Translations under genes and position numbers: made by a program | Assembly: GCF_000427665.1 (NCBI RefSeq) | Contig: NZ_KE386572.1 | Span: forward strand, 2,690,196-2,754,195 | DNA: 64,000 nt | Reading direction: 5' to 3' | Source: Geminicoccus roseus DSM 18922 | GTDB taxonomy: Bacteria > Pseudomonadota > Alphaproteobacteria > Geminicoccales > Geminicoccaceae | The notes under the pieces: generated by a model | Databases searched by the model: none | Told to the model about the DNA's origin: nothing | Seen by the model: the letters and a program-made list of their open reading frames with translations, nothing else | Part shown: positions 7,677-16,287 of the stretch, piece after piece | How positions within the stretch are numbered: the first letter of the stretch is position 1 | How the letters are laid out: every line of letters begins with the position of its first letter

Positions 7677-9290
7677 GTGGCACGTGCAGTCATCCAGCCG
7701 CCCTATTTCCCGATCATCTATGTCCGCGGCTATGCCGGCACCGAAGGTGAAATCGAGGACACCGTCGCCGACCCGTACATGGGCTTCAACGTTGGAACGA
7801 CGAAGATCCGCCAGGTGTGGACCGGGGCCATTTCCCGTCATTATTTCGAATCACCGGTCGTCCGGCTGATGAAGCAGCATGGATATTCCGACGTCTACAC
7901 CGATGGCGAGGACATGCCCGGGCACGAGGCGATCCCGTCCCGGTCGATCGTCGTGTTCCGCTACTACGACGAGGTTTCGACCGCCTTCGGCAGCGGCGAG
8001 CGCACCCCGATCGAACGGTTCGGCGAGGAACTGGGCGAACTGATCCTGCGGCTGCGCCAGCGGGTGTGCGGGGACGACCCCGCAGCGCTGAAGGCGTTCA
8101 AGGTCTATCTGGTCGGCCACTCCATGGGCGGGCTCATCATCCGGTGCATGCTGCAGAACGGGAAGCTCGGGAGCAATGCCGAGCACCGGCAGCGCCTGGC
8201 CGAGGCGCGGCGGCTCGTCGACAAGGTCTTCACCTATGCCAGCCCCCATAACGGCATCGACTTCCAGATCATCGGCAATGTCCCGGCGATCCTGACGGCG
8301 AACGACGTCAACAATTTCAACCGTCCCCGGATGGCCGGCTATCTGGGGCTGCCCACCAAGGGGCCGGCGGCTGCCAAGGAGGTGCACAGCCTGAACGGCG
8401 CGTTCGATCCGGATCGGTTCTTCTGCCTGATCGGGACGAACTCCCTGGACTACGCCGTTGCCAACGGCTGGTCGTCCCGGGCCGTTGGGCCCTACAGCGA
8501 CGGGCTGGTGCGCATCAACAACGCGTTCGTCACCGGGCCGAGTGGCCAGCCGGACAACCCGGTGCGGCTGGCGCCCAGGGCCTATGTCCATCGCAGCCAT
8601 TCCGGCCATTTCGGGATCGTGAACTCCGAGGAGGGCTACCAGAACCTGACCCGCTTCCTGTTCGGCGACGTCAGGGTGGACGGCGTGCTGGATGTCCATT
8701 CCCTGTCGCTGCCGGGTTCCGTGGAGAAGCGGCGGGCCGCCGGGGAGAAGGTGCGCGCCTCCTACCACTTCGAGGCGATCGCGAGGGTACGTGGCGTCCA
8801 CTGGGACCTGAGCCGCCGGGTAGCTTCCGAGCATTCGACCGTGTTCCGCCGCTATGACGAGCTGTTTCCCAACCCGAACAAGCCGGCGGACCCAAGTGTT
8901 CGCCCGCATCACGAGCGGCCGCACCTGTTCACCGCCTTCCTGAGTTCCGGCGCGCGGGTCGAGAAGCGCCGGCGCTCCTTAGGCTTCAGCCTGGACCTGG
9001 GCGTGCTGGTGCCGACCTACGAGGTGGATGGCGTGCTCTGGCTGAAGGACCATTACGACGGCGGCTACATCTACCGGGACAAGATCAACCTCGAGGCCAT
9101 TCCTCCCGGAGGCGATCAGCCCCAGTGGCGGCTTCGGTTCGGGTTCGACAGCCGCACGCCGAACCGGGTGACGATGGAGGCCCAGCCGCTTGTCGGGCCG
9201 GAAGCAATCGAGTTCCGGATCCCGGTCGAGCAGAATTCCAGCCCCGGCATCACGGCATCGCTGGTGCTCACGGCAAGGTCCTGGAACTAG
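7677..9290 (+). CDS. Alpha/beta hydrolase, lipase/PGAP1-like
   Basis: A 537-residue hydrolase. The N-terminal half is an alpha/beta hydrolase: strand-oxyanion region FPIIYVRGYAGTEG, then the nucleophile elbow GHSMGG (Ser near residue 149), then SPHNG and a late His-containing HRSHSGHFGIV block that may supply the catalytic His. The C-terminal 200 residues are beta-rich and unfamiliar. There is no signal peptide. The GTG at 7677 is chosen because AAAGGAAG ends six bases before it; a TTG 21 bases upstream has no such site. Its stop codon shares the four bases CTAG (9287-9290) with the stop of the convergent GGDEF gene. The substrate is unknown; an esterase or lipase is most likely. Confidence 0.8.
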   Translation: MARAVIQPPYFPIIYVRGYAGTEGEIEDTVADPYMGFNVGTTKIRQVWTGAISRHYFESPVVRLMKQHGYSDVYTDGEDMPGHEAIPSRSIVVFRYYDEVSTAFGSGERTPIERFGEELGELILRLRQRVCGDDPAALKAFKVYLVGHSMGGLIIRCMLQNGKLGSNAEHRQRLAEARRLVDKVFTYASPHNGIDFQIIGNVPAILTANDVNNFNRPRMAGYLGLPTKGPAAAKEVHSLNGAFDPDRFFCLIGTNSLDYAVANGWSSRAVGPYSDGLVRINNAFVTGPSGQPDNPVRLAPRAYVHRSHSGHFGIVNSEEGYQNLTRFLFGDVRVDGVLDVHSLSLPGSVEKRRAAGEKVRASYHFEAIARVRGVHWDLSRRVASEHSTVFRRYDELFPNPNKPADPSVRPHHERPHLFTAFLSSGARVEKRRRSLGFSLDLGVLVPTYEVDGVLWLKDHYDGGYIYRDKINLEAIPPGGDQPQWRLRFGFDSRTPNRVTMEAQPLVGPEAIEFRIPVEQNSSPGITASLVLTARSWN

Positions 9291-10306
9291 CCGGGCGGAG
9301 GGGCGACGGCGACACGGTTCCGGCCGGCGTTCTTGGCCTGGTAGAGGGCCCGGTCGGCCCGCTCGATCAGCAGGTCCGGGTTCTTGTCGAACCGGCCGCT
9401 GGCGACGCCGAACGAGGCGGTCACCTTGCTCAGGGACTTGCCGTCCTTCATGGTGATGCTCGCCATTTGCTCCAGTGTCAGCCGTGCTTGATCGGCAAGG
9501 TCGCGGGCCTCCGCCAGGCCGGAATTCGGCAGGAAGATCGCGAACTCCTCGCCCCCGAACCGGATGGTCAGGCCGCGCTCGCCGGTCACCTGGCGAAGGA
9601 TCCGGGCGAACGCCACCAGGATCAGGTCGCCGGCCCGGTGGCCATAGGTATCGTTGAAGCGCTTGAAATGGTCGATGTCGGCCAGGACCAGGCTGGCTTC
9701 CACCCGCTCGGCCATCGCTTCGTCGAGACGGCGGCGGTTGCCGATCTTGGTGAGGGGATCGGTCCGGGACGCCTGCCGCTCGGCCTCGAACCGCTTGCCG
9801 GCGCGGACGATGCTGCGGGTCGAGGCCTCGACATGGGCAGCGACCTCCCTGCGCAGCTTGGCATCTTCCTCGGCCAAGCTCGCCAGCTGGCTGGCGGCAC
9901 GCTCGATGATCCGGCGGGTCGCGCCGGAGGTTGCATGAGCCGCCTCGGACAGGTTGCTGGCAATCTCGCCAAACCTTTCGGCGTGGTGGGTGGTCCGGCT
10001 CAAGAGTTCACCGATCTCCGCCACGCCGCGGCCGAGTTCCATGATGGCCTCGTTGTAGTCGGCCAGCATGCGCTCGGAACCAAGGAAGCGATCGTAGATG
10101 GCCTCGCACCGCCAGTTCGTGGCCAGCGAGGGGTCGACCAGCATGGCCCGGACCTCCCGCTCGAGGTCGGGGAACTGCCCGGCATGGTAGGCGAACATGA
10201 TGCAGTAGCTGGCTGGAAGCGCCGGCAGACCAAGCCTGTGCAACGTCGACATGGCCAGGGCGCAGAGCTTGGCAGCGAGTTCTCTGTCAACCGTAATATG
10301 GAGCAT
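9287..10306 (-). CDS. GGDEF diguanylate cyclase
   Basis: A 339-residue cytoplasmic protein. The N-terminal 150 residues are helical with no recognised sensor. The C-terminal GGDEF domain has DPLTKIGNRR, ADIDHFKRFNDTYGHRAGD and the active-site FGGEEF, so c-di-GMP synthesis is expected. The RxxD inhibitory site normally found nine residues before GGEEF is absent, which suggests no product inhibition. The ATG at 10306 (MLHITVDRELAAKLC) is preferred over a TTG at 10369: the N-terminal helices begin there and neither has a clear ribosome-binding site. No c-di-GMP effector lies nearby. Confidence 0.85.
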   Translation of the reverse strand: MLHITVDRELAAKLCALAMSTLHRLGLPALPASYCIMFAYHAGQFPDLEREVRAMLVDPSLATNWRCEAIYDRFLGSERMLADYNEAIMELGRGVAEIGELLSRTTHHAERFGEIASNLSEAAHATSGATRRIIERAASQLASLAEEDAKLRREVAAHVEASTRSIVRAGKRFEAERQASRTDPLTKIGNRRRLDEAMAERVEASLVLADIDHFKRFNDTYGHRAGDLILVAFARILRQVTGERGLTIRFGGEEFAIFLPNSGLAEARDLADQARLTLEQMASITMKDGKSLSKVTASFGVASGRFDKNPDLLIERADRALYQAKNAGRNRVAVAPPPG

Positions 10307-10569
10307 GCGCGATAAAATCCGGAGGACGTTATTTCGCCCCGGCTTGATCTCGGCGTTCCTTCTCAACAATACATCAAGTCGATCGTCCTGGGGAAGGCAG
10401 GATCATCTGCAGGAAGGAAGAAGGCACTTTCCGGTCGCCGGCGCTGCCGACGACCGGATGCAACCCGGCGGCGCATCAGCGTTTTCTGGCAGGACACCGC
10501 CGTTTGGCGAGGCTCTTTCCCCGGGCCGCAGCCAAGCCGTGGCCCGCCTTAGTCCAGGAGACAGACACC

Positions 10570-11442
10570 GTGCCGATCGATCCCAAGAACGACGCACCGC
10601 AGCCGCCGCAGCCCAAGCAGCAGCAGGACATGCCTGGCTCCACGGCCGAGATGACGCCCAAACCCGACCATGGCGAGGAGAGCTATCGCGGCAGCGGCCG
10701 CATGCAGGGCATGGCGACCATCATCACCGGCGGCGATTCCGGCATCGGCCGTGCTGTGGCGATCGCGTTTGCCCGGGAGGGCGCCGACGTACTGATCTCC
10801 TATTTCAACGAGCACGAGGACGCCAAGGAGACCGCGCGCTGGGTGGAGAAGGCTGGGCGCAAGGCCGTGGTCGTCTCCGGCGACATCAAGGAGGAGAGCC
10901 ACTGCAAGGAACTGGTCGCCCAGGCGATCCAGGAATTCGGCAAGCTCGACGTCCTGGTCAACAACGCCGCCCACCAGGCCAGCTTCGACAGCATCGAGGA
11001 CATCAGCGCCGAGGAGTGGGACGTCACCTTCCGCACCAACATCCACAGCCAGTTCTACCTGTGCAAGGCGGCGATCCCCCAGATGAAGCCGGGCAGCTCG
11101 ATCATCAACACGAGCTCGATCAACGCCAAGAACCCGTCGCCCTCGCTCCTTGCCTACGCCACCACCAAGGGAGCCATCGCCAACTTCACCGCCGGCCTGG
11201 CCGGCCTGGTCGCGGACAAGGGCATCCGGGTCAATGCCGTGGCGCCGGGGCCGATCTGGACGCCCCTGATCCCTTCGACCATGCCCCCGGAAAAAGTCGA
11301 GAGCTTCGGGAAGAACACGCCCCTGGGCCGGGCCGGCCAGCCCGTGGAACTGGCGCCTGCCTATGTGCTGCTGGCCTCGCACGAGTCCAGCTACATGACC
11401 GGCGCCCTGATCCCGGTCACCGGTGGGCGGCCGATGCTCTGA
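10570..11442 (+). CDS. Short-chain dehydrogenase, general-stress YghA/YdaD type
   Basis: A 290-residue SDR. A proline- and glutamine-rich leader of about 45 residues precedes the Rossmann fold, as in the YghA/YdaD subgroup of stress SDRs. The cofactor motif TGGDSGIGRA lies near residue 53. NNAAHQ, the NTSS serine region and YATTK (Tyr near 196) complete the active site. Its ending GALIPVTGGRPML is typical. The GTG at 10570 is chosen because AGGAGACAG lies nine bases upstream; an ATG 66 bases further up has no ribosome-binding site. A perfect hairpin follows the gene at 11470-11493. The substrate is unknown. Confidence 0.88.
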   Translation: MPIDPKNDAPQPPQPKQQQDMPGSTAEMTPKPDHGEESYRGSGRMQGMATIITGGDSGIGRAVAIAFAREGADVLISYFNEHEDAKETARWVEKAGRKAVVVSGDIKEESHCKELVAQAIQEFGKLDVLVNNAAHQASFDSIEDISAEEWDVTFRTNIHSQFYLCKAAIPQMKPGSSIINTSSINAKNPSPSLLAYATTKGAIANFTAGLAGLVADKGIRVNAVAPGPIWTPLIPSTMPPEKVESFGKNTPLGRAGQPVELAPAYVLLASHESSYMTGALIPVTGGRPML

Positions 11443-11469
11443 CCAGCCGGGCAACATGGCCGGGAGCCG

Positions 11470-11493
11470 GCGCGGCGAACTGGTTCGCCGCGC
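11470..11493. terminator. Strong hairpin after the SDR gene
   Basis: A perfect 11-bp inverted repeat, GCGCGGCGAAC and GTTCGCCGCGC, separated by two bases. It starts 27 nt after the SDR stop. There is no U-tract, so it may act as a transcript 3'-end stabiliser or a Rho-assisted stop rather than a classic intrinsic terminator. Confidence 0.45.
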
Positions 11494-11509
11494 GGCACTC
11501 CGCCCTCTG

Positions 11510-11530
11510 CTCGGGTTCGTTCGTGTAAAA
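11510..11530. repeat. Single copy of the CTCGGGTTCGTTCGTG dispersed repeat
   Basis: CTCGGGTTCGTTCGTG followed by TAAAA differs at one base from the copies between leuD and leuB (62207-62343), which have GCAAAA. It lies in the gap between the SDR and the sorbosone-dehydrogenase-like gene, right after the strong hairpin. Confidence 0.7.
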
Positions 11531-11681
11531 AGGGCCCCACAAGGTCGCCCGGCGATCGTCCGGCGGGCAGAGCAGGGCCCGTCCCGTCTGCTCGGGGGAG
11601 GGTTTGGGCCCAACCGCCCGGGAACGCCGGCCCGGTCCTTGCGTTGCTTTTCGTGATCATGGGGCAGGGGAGCAGAGCGAC

Positions 11682-13013
11682 ATGGCCGGAACAGGCAAGC
11701 CACTGGCCTTCGCGGGCGCCGCTTCCCTGGTGCTGCTGTCCTGCAGCGGCCCGGAGCCTCTGCCGGTCTCGGCGGGCTATGGGCCGGATCCGGCCTTGCC
11801 GGAGCCACGCACCTCCTGGATCCCCACGGTCAACATCGCTCCCGCCAAGGGCTGGCTCGAGGGCCGGCGCCCGACCCCGGCCGAGGGCTTCGAGGTGGCG
11901 GCTTTCGCGGACGGCCTGGACCACCCGCGCTGGCTTTATGTCCTGCCGAACGGCGACGTGCTGGTCGCGGAAAGCAATGCGCCGGAAAAGGAAACCGGCG
12001 GGATCCGCGCCTGGGTGACGGGCATCGTCAAGAAGATGGCGGGGGCGGGCGTCCCCAGTGCCGACCGGATCACGCTCCTGCGCGACGCCGACGGCGACGG
12101 CAGCCTGGAAACCCGCTCGGTCTTCCTGGAGGACCTGCACTCGCCGTTCGGCATGGCCCTGATCGGCAGCGACTTCTACGTGGCCAACACCGACGCGATC
12201 CTGCGCTTCCCCTACCAGGAGGGAGCCACGGAGATCCGCGCCGAAGGGACCAAGGTCGCCGACCTGCCGGCCGGTCCCATCAACCAGCACTGGACCCGGA
12301 ACATCATCGCCAGCCCGGACGGGTCCAGGCTCTATGCCACCGTTGGGTCGAACAGCAACGTGGCCGAGAACGGCATGGAGGCCGAGGAGAACCGCGCCGC
12401 GATCCTGGAAGTGTTCCTGCCGGACGGCGACACGCGCGTCTTCGCCAGCGGCCTGCGCAACCCGAACGGCCTGGACTGGCAGCCCGGTTCCGGCGCGCTC
12501 TGGACCACGGTCAACGAGCGCGACGAGATCGGCGACGACCTGGTCCCGGACTACATGACCTCGGTGCAGGACGGCGGCTTCTATGGCTGGCCGTACAGCT
12601 GGTACGGCGACCATGTCGATCACCGGGTGGAGCCGCAGCGCCCGGACCTGGTCGAGAAAGCGCTGGTCCCGGACTATGCGCTGGGCGCCCATACCGCGTC
12701 GCTGGGACTCGTCTTCTATGAGGGGGATGCCTTCCCGGAACGCTACCGGGGCGGGGCCTTCATCGGCCAGCATGGCTCGTGGAACCGCTCGGAGCCCAGC
12801 GGCTACAAGGTCGTCTTCGTGCCGTTCGGTCCGGACGGACGGCCCGCCGGCGGGCCGGAGGATTTCCTGACCAGGTTCCTGAGCGAGGAGGGCGACGCGC
12901 TGGGCCGGCCGGTCGGGGTCGCGGTCGACCGGACCGGCGCCCTGCTGGTCGCCGACGACGTGGGCAATATCGTGTGGCGGGTCACCACTGCCGGAACCGG
13001 GCCCGGCTCCTGA
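11682..13013 (+). CDS. Lipoprotein of the sorbosone/glucose dehydrogenase beta-propeller family
   Basis: A 443-residue exported protein. Residues 1-20 form a lipoprotein leader with the lipobox LLSC (Cys21), so it should be anchored in the envelope. The rest is a six-bladed propeller of the L-sorbosone dehydrogenase/PQQ sugar dehydrogenase type: [68 protein letters not shown], and the C-terminal [19 protein letters not shown]. Many members are annotated as PQQ-dependent by homology, but dependence cannot be shown here. The ATG at 11682 places the signal peptide correctly and follows GGGGAGCAGAG. It is likely an aldose or sorbosone oxidase, or a non-enzymatic relative. Confidence 0.82.
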   Translation: MAGTGKPLAFAGAASLVLLSCSGPEPLPVSAGYGPDPALPEPRTSWIPTVNIAPAKGWLEGRRPTPAEGFEVAAFADGLDHPRWLYVLPNGDVLVAESNAPEKETGGIRAWVTGIVKKMAGAGVPSADRITLLRDADGDGSLETRSVFLEDLHSPFGMALIGSDFYVANTDAILRFPYQEGATEIRAEGTKVADLPAGPINQHWTRNIIASPDGSRLYATVGSNSNVAENGMEAEENRAAILEVFLPDGDTRVFASGLRNPNGLDWQPGSGALWTTVNERDEIGDDLVPDYMTSVQDGGFYGWPYSWYGDHVDHRVEPQRPDLVEKALVPDYALGAHTASLGLVFYEGDAFPERYRGGAFIGQHGSWNRSEPSGYKVVFVPFGPDGRPAGGPEDFLTRFLSEEGDALGRPVGVAVDRTGALLVADDVGNIVWRVTTAGTGPGS

Positions 13014-13109
13014 CGGGAGGCGGCGTGGCCGGATGGCCGGCGGCGACGCTTCTTCAGCCGGCCGACGATCCCGTGCTAGATCCGGTCCGCACCCTGGGAG
13101 GCTTTCGAG

Positions 13110-13778
13110 ATGTGCGGCCGATACCAGCTCCACACGCCGGTCGCGATCCTGCAGCAGGCGTTCCGGTTCACCCAGCGGCCGAACCTGGAGCCGCGCTACA
13201 ACATCGCCCCAACCCAGACGGTGCCGATCGTGCGCCATGCGGCCGAGGGGGAGCCCGAGCTGGCGATGGTGCGCTGGGGGCTGGTGCCGTTCTGGGCCAA
13301 GGACATCTCGATTGGGTCGCGGATGATCAACGCGCGGTCGGAGACGGTGGCGACCGCTCCCTCGTTCCGGGCGGCATTCAGGGCGCGACGCTGCCTGGTG
13401 CCCGCAGACGGTTTCTATGAATGGCAGAAGGTCGAGGGCGCCAAGCGCAAGCAGCCCTACGTGATCCGCCGCCGCGACCGGCAGCCCCTGGCCTTCGCCG
13501 GCCTGTGGGAAAGCTGGAAGGGGCCGGAGGGGGCGGTCGAGACCTGCACGATCATCACCACGGCGGCCAACGCCACGCTGGCGCCGCTGCACGACCGGAT
13601 GCCGGTGATCCTGGAGCCTGACGTCCAGGCGCGCTGGCTGGACACGTCCCGGCCAGACGCCGCCGACCTGCTGAGGCCAGCCGCGAACGACCTGCTGGAG
13701 GTCTACCCGGTCAGCACCAAGGTCAACTACGTGGCGAACCAGGGGGCCGAGCTGATCGAGCCGATCAACCCAGCCTGA
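13110..13778 (+). CDS. yedK: SRAP-domain abasic-site shield (YedK/HMCES)
   Basis: A 222-residue SRAP protein. Cys2 immediately follows the initiator Met (MCGRY) and is the residue that crosslinks to abasic sites in single-stranded DNA once Met is removed. Other family landmarks are RYNIAPTQ, MVRWGLVPFWAKD, INARSET, CLVPADGFYEW (conserved Glu) and LAPLHDRMPVIL (conserved His). The start is fixed by the need for Cys at position 2. It lies about 100 nt after the propeller lipoprotein and faces the MocR gene across a 6-nt gap. The protein protects stalled replication forks, so its presence 3 kb from an SOS mutagenesis cassette is noteworthy, though no shared regulator is visible. Confidence 0.93.
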   Translation: MCGRYQLHTPVAILQQAFRFTQRPNLEPRYNIAPTQTVPIVRHAAEGEPELAMVRWGLVPFWAKDISIGSRMINARSETVATAPSFRAAFRARRCLVPADGFYEWQKVEGAKRKQPYVIRRRDRQPLAFAGLWESWKGPEGAVETCTIITTAANATLAPLHDRMPVILEPDVQARWLDTSRPDAADLLRPAANDLLEVYPVSTKVNYVANQGAELIEPINPA

Positions 13779-13784
13779 GATTCC

Positions 13785-15188
13785 TCAGGCCCCGGCCATT
13801 GCCCGGGCCAGGGCGTCCGGGATGCGCGGGTCGCCCATCTGGGCCACGTTGAAGCGAAGGAAGTCGGACGCGGACTGGGACAGGCTGAAGACATTGCCCG
13901 GGGCCAGGACCACGTCGTCGCGCAGCGCCCGGCGCGCCACCTCCGCTGCGTCCAGGCCGTCCGGCAGCCGGCACCACAGATAGAAGCCGCCGCGCGGCAT
14001 CAGCCAGGGCCGGATGCCCAGCGTCGCGAGTTCGGCCGCCACTTCCAGGCGCCGGCGCGCCAGGCGCCGGCGCAGCCCCTCCATGTGCTTGCGATAGCTG
14101 CCGTCGCTCAAGGTCGCCAGCACCAGGCCGGCCACCACGGGGCTCGGGCCGCCAAAGGTCGTCGCGACCTGCAGATCGACCAGCCCCTCGATCCAGTCCG
14201 GACGGGCCGCGATGTAGCCGCACCGAACCGAGGCGGACAGCGCCTTGGAGAAGCTGCCGATCCGGATCACCTGGCGCAGCCCGTCCAGCGCCGCCAGGCG
14301 CGGGGAGGGCTCCGGCTCGAACGGGGCGAAGATGTCGTCCTCGACGATGACCAGGTCGTGGGCTGCGGCTTCATGGAGCAGCCGGTGCGCGGTCTGCGGC
14401 GAGATCGTGGCTCCGGTCGGGTTATGCAGCGCCGAGTTGGTGATGTAGAGCCGCGGCCGATGCGCCGAGAGGGCCTGGGCAAACGCCGCCGGGTCAGGGC
14501 CATTGGACGTGTGGGGCACGCCCACGATCCGGACCTGATGGGCGCGCAGCAGGGCCTGGAAGTTGAAGTAGCAGGGATCGTCGACCAGCGCCGTGTCGCC
14601 CGGCCGCAGGAGGAAGCGGCAGACCAGGTCGATGGCCTGGGTTCCCGATCCGGTCAGCAGGATCTGGTCGGCTCCCGCCTCGACCCCTTCGGCGGCGAAC
14701 TGGCGGGCGAGCAGCCGGCGCAGCGCCAGCGAGCCGCGCGTGCCGGCATAATCCGCCAGGACCGCATCGTCGGCGCGCGCCAGGCCGCGGATCGCGCGGC
14801 GGATCAGGTCGTTCGGCATCCAGTCGGCGGGGAGCCAGCCGCATCCGGGCTTCAGCATCCCGGCGCCGGCATCAAGGGATTGCCGCGACACCCAGAAGGG
14901 ATCGATCGCCCGGTCGAGGCGCGGCTCGACCTCGGCCAGGGCCAGGGGCGGCGTGGCGCCGGAGAGATAGAAGCCGGAGCCCGGCCGCGAGCGGATCACG
15001 CCCTCGGCGGCGAGCCGGTCATAGGCCTCGACCACGGTCGAGGGCGAGACGCCCATGGTGGCGGCGAAGCCGCGGATCGAGGGCAGCTTATCGCCGGGCG
15101 CCAGCGCCCGGCTCGCCATCCTGCGCCGGATCGCCTCCATGACCTGGCCGGTCCGGGTGGCGGCATGGCTGTTCGTCGACCGGTCCAT
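13785..15188 (-). CDS. MocR-type regulator (GntR helix-turn-helix + aminotransferase)
   Basis: A 467-residue fusion. The N-terminal GntR winged helix (about 10-80: GQVMEAIRRRM, LPSIRGFAATMGVSPSTVVEAYDRLAAEGVI) is joined to a fold-type-I aminotransferase-like domain. The PLP lysine lies in RIGSFSKALSASVRCGY, with LTGSGTQAID, NPTGA and VEDDIFAPFEPEP also present. Such proteins sense a PLP-linked ligand and regulate a neighbouring gene. The partner here is the divergent EamA transporter at 15302; the shared 113-nt gap holds a strong inverted repeat at 15213-15238. The start at 15188 is the first ATG and gives a full domain. Confidence 0.92.
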   Translation of the reverse strand: MDRSTNSHAATRTGQVMEAIRRRMASRALAPGDKLPSIRGFAATMGVSPSTVVEAYDRLAAEGVIRSRPGSGFYLSGATPPLALAEVEPRLDRAIDPFWVSRQSLDAGAGMLKPGCGWLPADWMPNDLIRRAIRGLARADDAVLADYAGTRGSLALRRLLARQFAAEGVEAGADQILLTGSGTQAIDLVCRFLLRPGDTALVDDPCYFNFQALLRAHQVRIVGVPHTSNGPDPAAFAQALSAHRPRLYITNSALHNPTGATISPQTAHRLLHEAAAHDLVIVEDDIFAPFEPEPSPRLAALDGLRQVIRIGSFSKALSASVRCGYIAARPDWIEGLVDLQVATTFGGPSPVVAGLVLATLSDGSYRKHMEGLRRRLARRRLEVAAELATLGIRPWLMPRGGFYLWCRLPDGLDAAEVARRALRDDVVLAPGNVFSLSQSASDFLRFNVAQMGDPRIPDALARAMAGA

Positions 15189-15212
15189 GGGCAGGTGTAT
15201 CGCTTCGTCCGA

Positions 15213-15238
15213 CCATACAGTTCGGTTGAATTGTATGG
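15213..15238. promoter_or_regulatory. Inverted-repeat operator between MocR and EamA genes
   Basis: Arms CCATACA and TGTATGG enclose a second pair TTC/GAA around a GGTT centre, in 26 bp of near-perfect dyad symmetry. It is far more AT-rich than its surroundings and lies 25 nt from the MocR start and about 64 nt from the transporter start, as expected for an operator bound by MocR. Confidence 0.65.
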
Positions 15239-15301
15239 GTTCGTTCCTGGCTCCGCCAGCACCGATCCAGCTAAGGGAAGGCGGACAGGAAAGGGGAGAT
15301 C

Positions 15302-16162
15302 ATGGGGCGGACCACCGACGGATGGGGCAGCGGCCTGTTGGGCGTGGTGATCTTCAGCGGCTCGCTGCCGGCCACCCGGGTGGCGGTCGGCGGCTTCGAG
15401 CCGCTGTTCCTCACCTCGGCGCGGGCGGTGATCGCGGCGCTGCTCGCCGTCCTGCTGCTCCTGATGCTGCGGCAGGCGCGTCCTGGCCGTGGCGACCTCG
15501 GGTCGCTCACCATCGTGGCCTTGGGGGTAGTGGTAGGCTTCCCGCTGCTTACGGCGCTGGCGCTCCAGCACGTCACCGCCGCGCACTCGATCGTCTTCAT
15601 CGGCCTCCTGCCGCTCGCCACCGCGATCTTCGGGGTGCTGCGCGGCAAGGAGCGGCCGAGGCCGGCCTTCTGGGCGTTCTCCTGCCTCGGCAGCCTGGCG
15701 GTGGCCGGCTTCGCCCTGAGTAAAGGGGGCGGTGGGTCGCTCCAGGGCGATCTGCTCATGCTGGCCGCCATCCTGCTCTGCGGCCTGGGCTATGCCGAAG
15801 GGGCGACCCTGTCGCGCCGGCTGGGCGGCTGGCAGGTTATCTCCTGGGCGCTGGTCCTGGCGCTGCCGGTCATGGCGGTCCTGGCTGCCGTGACGATGCC
15901 GTTGGCCTGGACCGGGATCGGCATGCCCGCCTGGCTCGGCCTCGCCTATGTGTCGGTGTTCAGCATGCTGGTGGGGTTCGTCTTCTGGTACCGGGGGCTG
16001 GCGCGGGGCGGGATCGCCGGCGTCGGCCAGCTGCAGCTGCTCCAGCCCTTCTTCGGCCTGGCGCTGGCCGGCCTCCTGCTGCACGAACCGGTCGCCTGGA
16101 CGATGATCGCCGTCACCGGGCTGGTGGTCCTTTGTGTCGCCGGAGCGAAGCGCTTCGCCTGA
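15302..16162 (+). CDS. EamA/DMT-family permease
   Basis: A 286-residue inner-membrane protein with about ten hydrophobic helices in two EamA repeats: first repeat near 10-130 (SGSLPATRVAVGGFEPLFLTSARA, TALALQHVTAAHSIVFIGLLPL), second near 145-285 (LLMLAAILLCGLGYAEGA, AYVSVFSMLVGFVFWYRGLARGG, FFGLALAGLLLHEP). The family exports amino acids or other metabolites. AAAGGGGAGATC precedes the ATG. It is divergent from the MocR regulator, which probably controls it. A GC-rich hairpin follows the stop at 16172-16199. The substrate is unknown. Confidence 0.9.
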   Translation: MGRTTDGWGSGLLGVVIFSGSLPATRVAVGGFEPLFLTSARAVIAALLAVLLLLMLRQARPGRGDLGSLTIVALGVVVGFPLLTALALQHVTAAHSIVFIGLLPLATAIFGVLRGKERPRPAFWAFSCLGSLAVAGFALSKGGGGSLQGDLLMLAAILLCGLGYAEGATLSRRLGGWQVISWALVLALPVMAVLAAVTMPLAWTGIGMPAWLGLAYVSVFSMLVGFVFWYRGLARGGIAGVGQLQLLQPFFGLALAGLLLHEPVAWTMIAVTGLVVLCVAGAKRFA

Positions 16163-16171
16163 CAAGCAGTT

Positions 16172-16199
16172 CACCCCGGGCTTCAAGCTGGCCCGGGTG
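16172..16199. terminator. Hairpin after the EamA gene
   Basis: CACCCCGGGC and GCCCGGGTG form a nine-base-pair stem with one bulged C and a nine-base loop, starting 10 nt after the permease stop. There is no T-run, so termination is plausible but not certain. Confidence 0.4.
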
Positions 16200-16247
16200 T
16201 GGCAGCCTGGGAAGCCTTTCCGGATTGACGGCGGCGGCGATTCAATA

Positions 16248-16262
16248 GAACAAAACAAGAAC
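16248..16262. promoter_or_regulatory. LexA (SOS) box upstream of imuA
   Basis: GAAC-AAAACAA-GAAC is an exact GAAC-N7-GAAC, the reverse complement of the alphaproteobacterial LexA consensus GTTC-N7-GTTC. It lies 25 nt before the imuA ATG. A TTGACG at 16225-16230 upstream could be the -35 hexamer, with the LexA box covering the -10 region. Confidence 0.8.
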
Positions 16263-16287
16263 AAAATCGGTTCTTGTCTGGATCCTC

